NCBI GenBank assembly: GCA_026225155.1
Contig: JAMFSG010000303.1
Span: forward strand, 1 to 19,602
DNA length: 19,602 nt
Reading direction: 5' to 3'
Origin: Verrucomicrobiota bacterium
Lineage (GTDB): Bacteria; Verrucomicrobiota; Verrucomicrobiia; Limisphaerales; UBA11358
The position numbers and the translations under genes were made by a program. Below are positions 9,001 to 14,200 of this stretch, in pieces (positions within the stretch are counted from its first letter, which is position 1; every line of letters begins with the position of its first letter). The notes under the pieces are model-generated. The model was not told where the DNA came from. It did no database searches and saw nothing but the letters and a program-made list of their open reading frames with translations.

Positions 9001-9600
9001 CATCAGACACAAAATCATCGCGAGCAACCACGGCACGCCGAACAGCGAAATGCGATTGATGGCCACGGATTCTTTCCACATGAAAGCGCCGAGGCCGAGC
9101 AATAATCCCGTCACCACGCCGGACACAAGGCAGATGCGGTTTTCCCATTCGCGCGGCAACGTTTTCAATTCCTCGATGCCTTCGATCAACATGCTGCTGC
9201 CGCGCGAAACCATGAACGCCAGCAGGCCGCAACCCATCGCCGCCGCAAAACTTTCGCCCACTTCCACGCGCCACGCGACGTTGCCGAACGGCAAAATGAA
9301 CGTCCAAAACCAACTGTAAATCGCCCAAAACGGATAGCCGGGCGGATGCGGAATGCCGGCGTAAAATGAACCGGTGCAAAGCTCGCCGGAATCTTCCAGC
9401 GTCAGTTCCGGCGCGAGCGTCCACAGATAAACCGCCCACACGGCGATGAACGCGATGCCCAGAGCCAGCCAGTCAACCTTGCGGAACATCGGCGGAACTT
9501 TTATCGGTGTGGCAGGAACTACTGGCGTGGAGGATTTGGTGGCATCCTTCGGTTTGTTGGCGTCGTTGCCTTTGGCGGCATTTTTCTTCGGAATATCCAT
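6049..9600 (-). CDS. DUF2723 membrane protein (GT-C-type, putative protein O-glycosyltransferase) with C-terminal TPR
   Basis: A 1183-aa integral membrane protein. Residues 1-40 are Lys/Pro-rich and cytosolic; the first membrane helix (about 44-61) leads into APELTLEDSGE and GIPHPPGYP (82-90), the signature of DUF2723. That family belongs to the GT-C fold and includes TMEM260-type protein O-mannosyltransferases; the acidic residues Asp70/Glu73 sit where GT-C enzymes place their catalytic acid. Further helices run to about residue 560. A long soluble part follows, with NWYHCEQRNHWFGYWFGHD-like aromatic sequence, and TPR-like helices over the last about 150 residues. It is much longer than minimal DUF2723 proteins. 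Only 8 bases separate it from the small membrane gene upstream, so it is probably co-expressed with the ECF sigma factor. Family assignment is good; donor sugar and target are unknown. Confidence 0.82.
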   Translation of the reverse strand: MDIPKKNAAKGNDANKPKDATKSSTPVVPATPIKVPPMFRKVDWLALGIAFIAVWAVYLWTLAPELTLEDSGELCTGSFYAGIPHPPGYPFWAIYSWFWTFILPFGNVAWRVEVGESFAAAMGCGLLAFMVSRGSSMLIEGIEELKTLPREWENRICLVSGVVTGLLLGLGAFMWKESVAINRISLFGVPWLLAMILCLMRWMYAPHQRKYLYVAMLIYGWCATIHQSLLLAAPAVEVVVALVSLRLGRDLFVTNSIFYLIILAFIGAGNIPALNAMTSIEKVIFHVVGIGSILAGGWLITKTQKIYTEWKAVIFMGLMCIIGVSVYLYEPISGMTDPPMQWGYPRTVEGFFHALSRGQYAVAEGDNLFKDPQLFLFQLWYLVSGLAESFSWVYIFVGLLPFAFILKMHKRERNWIIGLASIYFCLSVVLVIVMAVTADRSSSELCKVFFTASHAIFAMLIGYGLTILAAYVATHYEKIRVWCFVGGGVALALAIYCLVDATGKLYFGPAGKVSLSDLPHYVIQAFAKDQYGLPVFSNLILVALPIIFLIALLVYRQRGPVFILLALFAVTPLCSGLTNWYHCEQRNHWFGYWFGHDMFTPPFTDKDGKLSYDNDLRASLLKDPEKAKLIYPEMARDTILFGGTDPGRFCPTYIIFCESFIPHYCQPKQDQKFDRRDVYIITQNALADGTYLDYLRAQYNRSQQKDPPFFSELSKYIFGIMMGSDRADNGFCNLINQSLYYVLDVPFIKWGAHVEAKRRAEGVYPPNEIYIPSSDDLQNSFQEYAQQKQLAQPNGRIEISGQVDVMNINGMLCKVIFDHNPTNEFYVEESFPLEWMYNYETPFGVIMKINRQPVTELSDEVFNRDHEFWSKYSERLCGNWITYDTSVKEIADFVERTYIQNNYKGFIGNRAFVRDEDGQKAFSKLRSSQAGMYAWRCSPNTCPPEYRQKTAAGQEALRRETDFAFKQAFAFCPFSPEAVFRYINFLLQYGRFDDAIIVAQTCHKLDPFNDQVTGIIDQLKAMKAQNAERTQAVGQIDSMETTARTNPADIANLIRLGGTYLVMQQTNRGVQLLNQAVGSPNINYQDAATVAQYFAQLNNLAGFETALKKMASLAPEKPEPYFQLAEVQAVTGRSADALINLKTAFTLNRKQPSPNNLISQAQTDPNLNNLRNLPEFQKIISSN

Positions 9601-9608
9601 TTGTGACT

Positions 9609-9998
9609 TTAGTTGCTCGAATTTGTGGTCGGCGTAAAACCCATACTAGAATTGAAAACACTATGGTTTGTCCAATCAAAAGTGACGCTGGCCAGATGGT
9701 TTTGCGCCGTTTGCGCACTTTCGTCATCGGAAAAACCGAAAGTTTGATTGCTCAAAACCATCGCCATCACCGGTTTTTGGCGCAGGCCGCTGTTGCTGGA
9801 ATTTAACAATGTCAAAGTCAGCAGCAGGCAGGCCATCGTCGGCGTCAATGCACCCCAAATCCAGCGCGTTGCCAGCGTGGATGATTTTGTCGCGGTGGAA
9901 AAAATGCGGCGTTTAAGCCCTGCCGACGGACGACGCGGGCGCCAGGAATTCAATTGCGCTTCTGGCAAAACTTTCTCCGGCAAATTCGTTTCGTTCAT
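9609..9998 (-). CDS. Small single-pass membrane protein, probable anti-sigma factor
   Basis: A 129-aa protein not recognised by a named family. Residues 1-45 are polar with the run SWRPRRPSAGLKRRIF, one hydrophobic segment lies at about 46-65, and the remaining about 60 residues are Ser/Thr/Asn-rich and would be outside the membrane. This layout, and the position directly after an ECF sigma gene, are those of membrane anti-sigma factors, but no zinc-binding HxxxCxxC motif is seen. The start ATG at 9998-9996 (MNETNLP) lies within the 3' end of the sigma gene, giving an unusual 86-base overlap in another frame; an upstream in-frame ATG at 10040 would lengthen the overlap and is less likely. The stop is 8 bases from the DUF2723 start. 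Function is inferred from context. Confidence 0.6.
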   Translation of the reverse strand: MNETNLPEKVLPEAQLNSWRPRRPSAGLKRRIFSTATKSSTLATRWIWGALTPTMACLLLTLTLLNSSNSGLRQKPVMAMVLSNQTFGFSDDESAQTAQNHLASVTFDWTNHSVFNSSMGFTPTTNSSN

Positions 9999-10479
9999 AA
10001 ACCAGTCCTTCCAGTTTTGTTTTAATTTTTTGCAAGCCATAGCGGTAACGACCAGCGGCCGTGTTCGTCGGAATTTCCATCAGTCCGCCGATTTCTTCAA
10101 ACGTGCAGCCATGCCATAATTTCAACACGATGGCTTCGCGCTGTTCCGGCGGCAGTTCCGCGAGGCATTTCATCGCCGCGCGTTCGGCGGAAGTTTCATG
10201 CGCCGTTTTTTCAAACCAGCGCAACGATTCCCAATCCCGTGTCAGCCGACGCCACAACGAACGCCGATAATTCAATGCGCGGTTCCGAAAACTGCGGACG
10301 CAGTAATTTTCCAGTTTTGCCGGCGCAAAATCCATCTGCATCAGCGCGAGAAAAGTTTCCTGCAAAACATCCTCCGCCTCGCCGTGGCTCAAGCCAAGCG
10401 CCCGGCCATAAAGGATCAATTGCGCCGCCTTCGCGTCGTAGAGCGCTTCGCACCAATGTGATGGGGAATTTCCGTTCAC
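9913..10479 (-). CDS. ECF-type RNA polymerase sigma factor
   Basis: A 188-aa sigma-70 family protein with only regions 2 and 4. Region 2 is visible as LILYGRALGLSHGEAEDVLQ plus ETFLALMQMD and the following RNRALNYRRS; region 4 as LAELPPEQREAIVLKLWHG and CTFEEIGGLMEIPTNTAAGR, a helix-turn-helix that would read the -35 element. It should direct polymerase to a small regulon, probably including its own operon with the downstream membrane proteins. The start is taken as GTG at 10479 because NGNSPSHWxEALYDAKA is a natural N-terminus for this type; another in-frame GTG at 10503 adds eight residues. The last 86 bases overlap the next gene, so the C-terminal about 28 residues are under double coding constraint. 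An inverted-repeat element lies upstream. Confidence 0.88.
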   Translation of the reverse strand: MNGNSPSHWCEALYDAKAAQLILYGRALGLSHGEAEDVLQETFLALMQMDFAPAKLENYCVRSFRNRALNYRRSLWRRLTRDWESLRWFEKTAHETSAERAAMKCLAELPPEQREAIVLKLWHGCTFEEIGGLMEIPTNTAAGRYRYGLQKIKTKLEGLVYERNEFAGESFARSAIEFLAPASSVGRA

Positions 10480-10549
10480 GATTTCAATTGATAGACACCA
10501 CACGTGCCGGATTTGTATAAAATATTTTGCGCAAATATGGCGGCGATGA

Positions 10550-10661
10550 GGTAGGGATGGCGCGCTGCGCCGTCCGCGCCGGTTCGCGACGTTCGTTCCG
10601 TCCTGATGCCTGAATTGCTGTATTCAAAAAAAAGAAGGGACGGCGACACGCCGTCCCTCCC
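10550..10661. repeat. 112-bp element with inverted ends (REP/MITE-like)
   Basis: The ends GGTAGGGATGGCG (10550-10562) and CGCCGTCCCTCCC (10649-10661) are inverted copies matching at 11 of 13 positions. Each end is also part of its own hairpin: GGATGGCGC/GCGCCGTCC (10555-10563 with 10567-10575, one G-T pair) and AGGGACGGCG/CGCCGTCCCT (10636-10645 with 10649-10658). Facing hairpins around a unique centre resemble REP doublets or small MITEs. No target-site duplication is obvious. It separates the NDK gene from the sigma-factor gene. Confidence 0.65.
10627..10658 (-). terminator. Rho-independent terminator after the NDK gene
   Basis: Read on the minus strand, a perfect 10-bp GC-rich stem (10658-10649 with 10645-10636, loop TGT) is followed by TTCTTTTTTTT. 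This is a textbook intrinsic terminator about 45 bases after the NDK stop. A weaker hairpin (10700-10682, eight pairs with one G-U) sits directly behind the stop codon. Confidence 0.85.
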
Positions 10662-10701
10662 AAAGTTGATTTTTTGAAAATCCGGCGGCAATGCCGTCGG
10701 T

Positions 10702-11874
10702 TCAAACTTTTCCGTAAGCTTCTTCGATGATCTGTTTGAAGTTGTTTTCGCCGGGTTTGACGATGCCGAATTCGCGTTTGGCGTTTTCGGGCGAATCACT
10801 CGCGTGCGCGGCATTGACCATGATCGTTGAGCCGAATTCACGGCGGATTGAGCCGGGCGGCGCCTTGGACGGATCGGTCGGGCCAAGGACGTCGCGAATT
10901 TTCGAGACGGCATTCACGCCTTCATAAACGAGAGCGATGCACTTTTCCGTGCCGGGTTTGGTCCAGTCGCTTTCCGGAATTTCGCCGGGCGCGTGGCCGG
11001 ACATAAAGCGGACGATGTTATCAAATTGCGAATCGCCTTGCAGCGGGCCGAGAATGTCGCCCAGCGCGGCTTGTTGGGCGGCGGGAACTTTGAAGCCGAA
11101 TTCTTTTTCGAGCAAATCTTTTGCCTTCGCGCTGACACCGTCTTTCAATTTCGTGCGGAGAAATTCGCGGACGGGGCCGTAAAATTCCATCGCCTGCGCG
11201 GTGCTCATGCGGAGAACTTTCGCGCCCACGATGAACAAACCGGTGCGCGAGAAAAAGTCAATGACGTTGCCGGGGCGACCGGTGGCGAATTTGAAATTGT
11301 CCGGCTTGATCAGCACGAGCGTGCGTTCGGTGGTTTCGCCGGGCGCGTAAGGAATGACATTTTCCAAAAGGCCACCATCGGAATCGGAATAGCGTGCCCA
11401 CAATTTCAATTTGCGTTCGGCTTCCTCGGCGTTTGGCGCGGCCAAAACAGCGGGTTCAAAATAACGGACGCTGCCGTTGTCATCCAAAATCAAATCGCTG
11501 TAAGTGTCGCGGATGGTTTCGCCGCTGCGACGGTCGGGGCTTAAATTGCCAACGACAGAACGCACTTTGCGCACCGCTTCATCGCCGCGAAACAGCAGCA
11601 ACAATACGCGACGGCGCAGGCCGGTTTTCGGGTCGGGCGCGAGATCGTGCAAGACGTAATCGCGGAGCAGTTCCTGGATTTTCCGGTCGGTCGAATCGTG
11701 CGCCGAAACGATGGTGTCGGCGTAAGCTTTCGCCAATTCCGCGCTCGGCGCGAACATGCGGATGCCAACCAGATCAAGGCCGGTGCGCGTGATGAGACGG
11801 CTCAAAATGCCGCCGGTGCGGGATTTGTAAAGCGAGTAGGGTGTGACAATGACGTAAGCGAGCTGTTGCGACAT
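10702..11874 (-). CDS. ndk: Double-domain nucleoside diphosphate kinase
   Basis: A 390-aa protein, well over twice the length of ordinary NDK (about 140-150 aa). NDK moves the gamma phosphate between nucleoside triphosphates through a phosphohistidine. The second half (from about residue 182) has TERTLVLIKPDNF with Lys190, GPTDPSKAPPGSIRREFG (331-348) and NAAHASDSPENAKREFG with the catalytic His357: all core residues are there. It also contains an insertion of roughly 60 residues between about 235 and 300. The first half looks like a diverged NDK copy: AYVIVTPYSLYKSRTGGIL, then GNLSPDRRSGETIRDTYSDL, and RYFEPAVLAAPNAEEAER where the histidine position appears to be Glu140, so it is probably catalytically dead. 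It lies 7 bases after the DUF5679 gene and ends at a strong terminator. Catalytic activity of the second domain is inferred from motifs. Confidence 0.85.
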   Translation of the reverse strand: MSQQLAYVIVTPYSLYKSRTGGILSRLITRTGLDLVGIRMFAPSAELAKAYADTIVSAHDSTDRKIQELLRDYVLHDLAPDPKTGLRRRVLLLLFRGDEAVRKVRSVVGNLSPDRRSGETIRDTYSDLILDDNGSVRYFEPAVLAAPNAEEAERKLKLWARYSDSDGGLLENVIPYAPGETTERTLVLIKPDNFKFATGRPGNVIDFFSRTGLFIVGAKVLRMSTAQAMEFYGPVREFLRTKLKDGVSAKAKDLLEKEFGFKVPAAQQAALGDILGPLQGDSQFDNIVRFMSGHAPGEIPESDWTKPGTEKCIALVYEGVNAVSKIRDVLGPTDPSKAPPGSIRREFGSTIMVNAAHASDSPENAKREFGIVKPGENNFKQIIEEAYGKV

Positions 11875-11881
11875 AATTCAA

Positions 11882-12082
11882 TTAAACTTGCGGCGGAACC
11901 GTCGGGTTGGTTGGTGCGGGCACAGGCGCGGCGGCAGCGGCTTTGCCCAAAATCTTGAACATCACTGTGCCGCATGTCGGGCATTTGCCTTTGATGGCTT
12001 TGCGACCATTCTTCATGGTTTCTTCGATGCCATCCATGATGGGTTTCTTGGCCTTACACTTGACGCAATATCCTTCAGGCAT
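11882..12082 (-). CDS. DUF5679 zinc-ribbon protein
   Basis: A 66-aa protein opening MPEGYCVKCKAKKPIM and containing KNGRKAIKGKCPTCGTVMFK: two CxxC pairs (Cys6/9 and Cys34/37) that should bind one zinc, the layout of the DUF5679 family. The last 20 residues are Ala/Pro-rich and look disordered. The family has no established function; a nucleic-acid or protein-binding role is the usual guess for zinc ribbons. The ATG at 12082-12080 is chosen over an upstream in-frame start at 12160 because the ribbon begins right there and a promoter candidate lies between. The gap to the NDK gene is 7 bases, so the two are likely one transcript. Confidence 0.85.
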   Translation of the reverse strand: MPEGYCVKCKAKKPIMDGIEETMKNGRKAIKGKCPTCGTVMFKILGKAAAAAPVPAPTNPTVPPQV

Positions 12083-12126
12083 AAAAATTTTTACCGCCCG
12101 CGCTTCATGCGCCAGACGGTCAACAT

Positions 12127-12154
12127 AGGCTAGACACAAAGTCCCCGAAGTCAA
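12127..12154 (-). promoter_or_regulatory. Candidate promoter of the DUF5679-NDK unit
   Basis: On the minus strand TTGACT (12154-12149, five of six to the -35 consensus) and TAGCCT (12132-12127) are 16 bases apart, and about 44 bases precede the ATG. The -10 match is weak, but a similar TAGTCT at the same spacing stands before rpsP. Confidence 0.35.
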
Positions 12155-12190
12155 TTCCAAAGGGAAACCGGCAGCGGGTCAATCTGATTT

Positions 12191-12344
12191 GGGGAGCGCA
12201 TCCGCCCTCAGGCGCAGCCGATGACGCCCTCGTCGTCGGCTCCTGCGGCGTTCAAATCAAAGCAATTGTGATGTTTTTTGGTTCGCACGAAAGGTTCAAC
12301 GCGAGGGCGCGTTGAACTGCAGCCGAAGGGCGGCTGCGCTCCCC
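12191..12344. repeat. 154-bp palindromic element with four loop-conserved hairpin units
   Basis: The noncoding stretch 12083-12420 is filled mainly by this element. Its ends, from GGGGAGCGCA (12191) and to TGCGCTCCCC (12344), are inverted copies matching at 20 of the outer 23 positions. Inside are hairpins: 12217-12240 (10 pairs, loop CCCT), 12294-12317 (perfect 10 pairs, loop AGGG) and 12319-12337 (7 pairs, loop AAGGG); the left end (about 12197-12216) looks like an eroded fourth unit with CCCT. Loops are CCCT in the left half and AGGG in the right half, while stem sequences differ. No ORF, transposase or target duplication is seen. Confidence 0.75.
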
Positions 12345-12365
12345 AGGAAATTGGAGCAAGTCTTG

Positions 12366-12392
12366 CAAAACAAAAAGGCGAAGCTTTCGCCT
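12366..12392 (-). terminator. Rho-independent terminator of the rpsP-rplS operon
   Basis: On the minus strand AGGCGAA (12392-12386), loop AGC, TTCGCCT (12382-12376) forms a seven-pair stem, continued by a T-rich run TTTTGTTTTGC. It begins about 28 bases after the rplS stop. An alternative stem using the second AGGCG copy at 12393-12398 is possible. Confidence 0.8.
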
Positions 12393-12420
12393 CGCCTTTG
12401 AGATTTTTCAGCTCGTGAAA

Positions 12421-12795
12421 TTATTTCTTGGCCGGTGCGGCTTTTTCGGTTTTTTCCTTCACCAAGGTTGCGCCTTTGCCGAGGCGTTTGCGCAGGTAGG
12501 TGAGTTTGGCGCGGCGGACGGAGCCTTGGCGCTCGACTTCGACTTTGTCCACGCGCGGCGAGTGCAGCGGGAACACGCGTTCCACGCCTTCGCCATAGCT
12601 GATGCGGCGGATGGTGAAGGTTGCGTTCAATCCGTGACCGCGACGGCCCATCACGACGCCCGAGAAAATCTGGATGCGTTCCTTGTCGCCTTCGACAACT
12701 TTGGTATGCACTTTCACCGAGTCGCCGACGGCGAATTTCGCGTCGTCTTTGCGATACTGTTCCGATTCAATTTTTTTCAACAATGCCTGGTTCAT
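12421..12795 (-). CDS. rplS: 50S ribosomal protein L19
   Basis: A 124-aa L19, located at the 30S-50S interface of the ribosome. Seen: an N-terminal MNQALLKKIESEQYRKD helix, FAVGDSVKVHTKVVEGDKER, IQIFSGVVMGRRGHGLNATF, RRISYGEGVERVFPLHSP and the basic RRAKLTYLRKRLGKGA run, all signatures of the family; a Lys/Ala-rich tail follows. The ATG at 12795-12793 gives the canonical start; an in-frame upstream ATG at 12846 lies in the AT-rich spacer and would add non-conserved sequence. It is the last gene of the rpsP-khpA-trmD-rplS operon, 79 bases after trmD, and is followed by a good terminator. Confidence 0.96.
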   Translation of the reverse strand: MNQALLKKIESEQYRKDDAKFAVGDSVKVHTKVVEGDKERIQIFSGVVMGRRGHGLNATFTIRRISYGEGVERVFPLHSPRVDKVEVERQGSVRRAKLTYLRKRLGKGATLVKEKTEKAAPAKK

Positions 12796-12874
12796 AAATT
12801 CAATTTTTAATTTTAAGTTCCAAGTTTTGAATCTGTCGTTTTTCAACTAAAAACTAAAAATTCAAAACTAAAAA
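12796..12874. repeat. AT-rich spacer with short repeated motifs between trmD and rplS
   Basis: This 79-base spacer is nearly all A and T, with repeated CTAAAAA and AATTCAAAA-like words, for example two copies of AACTAAAAA within 12846-12871. It stands out from the surrounding GC-rich coding sequence. A similar TTAAAAATTAAA-rich spacer is found between grpE and dnaJ (5247-5280). It may act as an unstructured translation-enhancing leader for rplS; this is a guess. Confidence 0.5.
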
Positions 12875-13543
12875 TTATTCCAACAAATCTGGCCGCTGCT
12901 TTTCCGTTTTCAATTTCGCCTGTTCCCGCCGCCATTTTTCAATCTCGGCGTGATTGCCGGACAGCAACATCTCCGGAACTTTCATCCCGCGAAAATCCGC
13001 TGGTCGCGTATATTGCGGATATTCCAGCAAACCGGCGCTGAACGATTCGTCGTGTGAACTTTCGTCATCGCCCAAAACTCCGGGCAACAACCGCGCCACC
13101 ACATCAATCACCACCATCGCGGGCAGTGCACCGTTTGTCAAAACGTAATCGCCGATGGACAATTCATCGTCCGCCAAATTTTCCCGCACGCGCTCGTCAA
13201 AACCTTCGTAATGACCGGTCACGAGCAATAAATCTTTTTCCTGCGAAAGTTCGCGCGCAATTTCCTGCGTAAATTTTCTTCCGCCGGGCGAAAGCAAAAT
13301 CACTTTTGTCTCCGCGCGCTGCAAACTTTCCACCGCTTCAAAAATCGGTTCCGGCTTCAACAACATTCCCGGTCCGCCGCCGAACGGTTTGTCATCCACC
13401 GTTTTATGTCGGTCATGCGTCCAGTCGCGCAAATTGTGGATTTTCAAATCCAGCAAACCTTTCTTGCGCGCCCGCATGATGATGCTTTCATCCAGCGGCC
13501 CGGCGAACATCGCCGGAAACAAAGTAAGCACGTCAATTTTCAT
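12875..13543 (-). CDS. trmD: tRNA (guanine(37)-N1)-methyltransferase
   Basis: TrmD methylates G37 next to the anticodon of tRNAs reading CNN codons and so prevents +1 frameshifting. The 222-aa chain shows the SPOUT trefoil-knot signatures: MKIDVLTLFPAMF at the start, KPFGGGPGMLLKPEPIF (about 52-68), LLVTGHYEGFDERV (107-119), SIGDYVLTNGALPAM (129-143) and the C-terminal GLLEYPQYTRPADFRG. The position of the family's catalytic Asp (in DSF) reads DESF, so the acid is either one residue displaced or replaced by Glu. ATG 13543-13541 is the natural start; a TTG three codons earlier is disregarded. It follows khpA by 18 bases; rimM, often found just before trmD, is absent. Confidence 0.95.
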   Translation of the reverse strand: MKIDVLTLFPAMFAGPLDESIIMRARKKGLLDLKIHNLRDWTHDRHKTVDDKPFGGGPGMLLKPEPIFEAVESLQRAETKVILLSPGGRKFTQEIARELSQEKDLLLVTGHYEGFDERVRENLADDELSIGDYVLTNGALPAMVVIDVVARLLPGVLGDDESSHDESFSAGLLEYPQYTRPADFRGMKVPEMLLSGNHAEIEKWRREQAKLKTEKQRPDLLE

Positions 13544-13561
13544 GCGTGCCAAAATTCTAAA

Positions 13562-13807
13562 TCACTTCGTCGGTTTGTCTTCGACGATTTCCACCGAACA
13601 GCGCAAACCTTTTTTCGCCGCACCAGTCGCCAGCAATGAACGAATCGCATTGATCGTCAAACCTTGACGTCCGATGATCTGGCCGACATCGGATGGGGCA
13701 AGGCGCAATTCGTAAACGGTTGCGCCCGCGCGTTCCACCGGCGTGACCGTCACCGCGCCGGGGTTTTGCACGAGTCCTTTGACGACGTATTCGAGGAACT
13801 CCTGCAT
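13562..13807 (-). CDS. khpA: KH-domain RNA-binding protein KhpA (YlqC family)
   Basis: An 81-aa single KH-domain protein. Seen: an opening helix MQEFLEYVVKGLVQNPGAV, a beta strand VTVTPVERAG, and APSDVGQIIGRQGLTINAIR with the RNA-binding GxxG loop GRQG (46-49). KhpA binds many transcripts, works with KhpB in several bacteria and affects cell division or sRNA pathways there; its job in this phylum is not known. It sits between rpsP (17 bases) and trmD (18 bases), its classical position. The ATG at 13807 begins directly at the conserved domain. Confidence 0.92.
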   Translation of the reverse strand: MQEFLEYVVKGLVQNPGAVTVTPVERAGATVYELRLAPSDVGQIIGRQGLTINAIRSLLATGAAKKGLRCSVEIVEDKPTK

Positions 13808-13824
13808 TGCGCCAAAAAGTTTCG

Positions 13825-14088
13825 TTAAGCCGCCGCCGGAGCCGGAGTCGCCTTGCTCAATTTCTTGAGGAAGCTCGCCACGGTTTCGCTCGGCTGCGCG
13901 CCTTTGCTGATCCAATATTGCGCGCGTTCGAGCTTGAGGGTGAAATTATCGCCCTGCTTGAGCGGGTGATAAGTGCCGATTTCCTCGATGAATTTTCCAT
14001 CGCGGGGGCTGCGGCCATCGGCCACCACGATGCGGAACACCGGAGTGTTCTTCGTGCCGACCCGTTTCATGCGGATTTTTACTGCCAT
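13825..14088 (-). CDS. rpsP: 30S ribosomal protein S16
   Basis: S16 is an early-binding 30S assembly protein. The 87-aa sequence has the family opening MAVKIRMKRVGTKNTPVFRI, then VVADGRSPRDGKFIEEIGTYHP, LERAQYWISKGAQPSETV and a short Ala/Pro-rich tail. It is first gene of the operon rpsP-khpA-trmD-rplS. A candidate promoter lies about 20-50 bases upstream. The start ATG at 14088-14086 gives the standard N-terminus. Confidence 0.97.
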   Translation of the reverse strand: MAVKIRMKRVGTKNTPVFRIVVADGRSPRDGKFIEEIGTYHPLKQGDNFTLKLERAQYWISKGAQPSETVASFLKKLSKATPAPAAA

Positions 14089-14109
14089 AAATTTATTAAA
14101 AGGACGCGG

Positions 14110-14137
14110 AGACTATCATCTGTAATTTATTTTGCAA
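14110..14137 (-). promoter_or_regulatory. Candidate promoter of the rpsP operon
   Basis: On the minus strand TTGCAA (14137-14132) and TAGTCT (14115-14110) are 16 bases apart, 21 bases before the rpsP ATG. Individually weak, but the TTG...16...TAG-Y-CT layout is the same as before the DUF5679 gene. Confidence 0.35.
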
Positions 14138-14200
14138 GCCCCCTTTTTGCAGAAAATCGTCACTTGCCCTCGAAACCGTTCGGTGTTTTCTTAAACGAGC

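Noticed and set aside
8504..9439. 311-codon frame within the DUF2723 gene
   Set aside because: It is on the same strand in another frame, lacks hydrophobic segments and has an Arg/His-rich shadow composition.
10504..10701. Short coding frames between the sigma and NDK genes
   Set aside because: They cross two strong hairpins and a terminator and have no domain or start signal.
12083..12190. N-terminal extension of the DUF5679 protein to 12160
   Set aside because: The extra 26 residues precede the conserved MPEGYCVKC start and overlap the candidate promoter.
12191..12344. tRNA or small structured RNA gene in the palindromic element
   Set aside because: No tRNA-like cloverleaf with T-loop GTTCGA pattern or CCA end; the end-to-end inverted symmetry fits a DNA repeat better, although transcription cannot be excluded.
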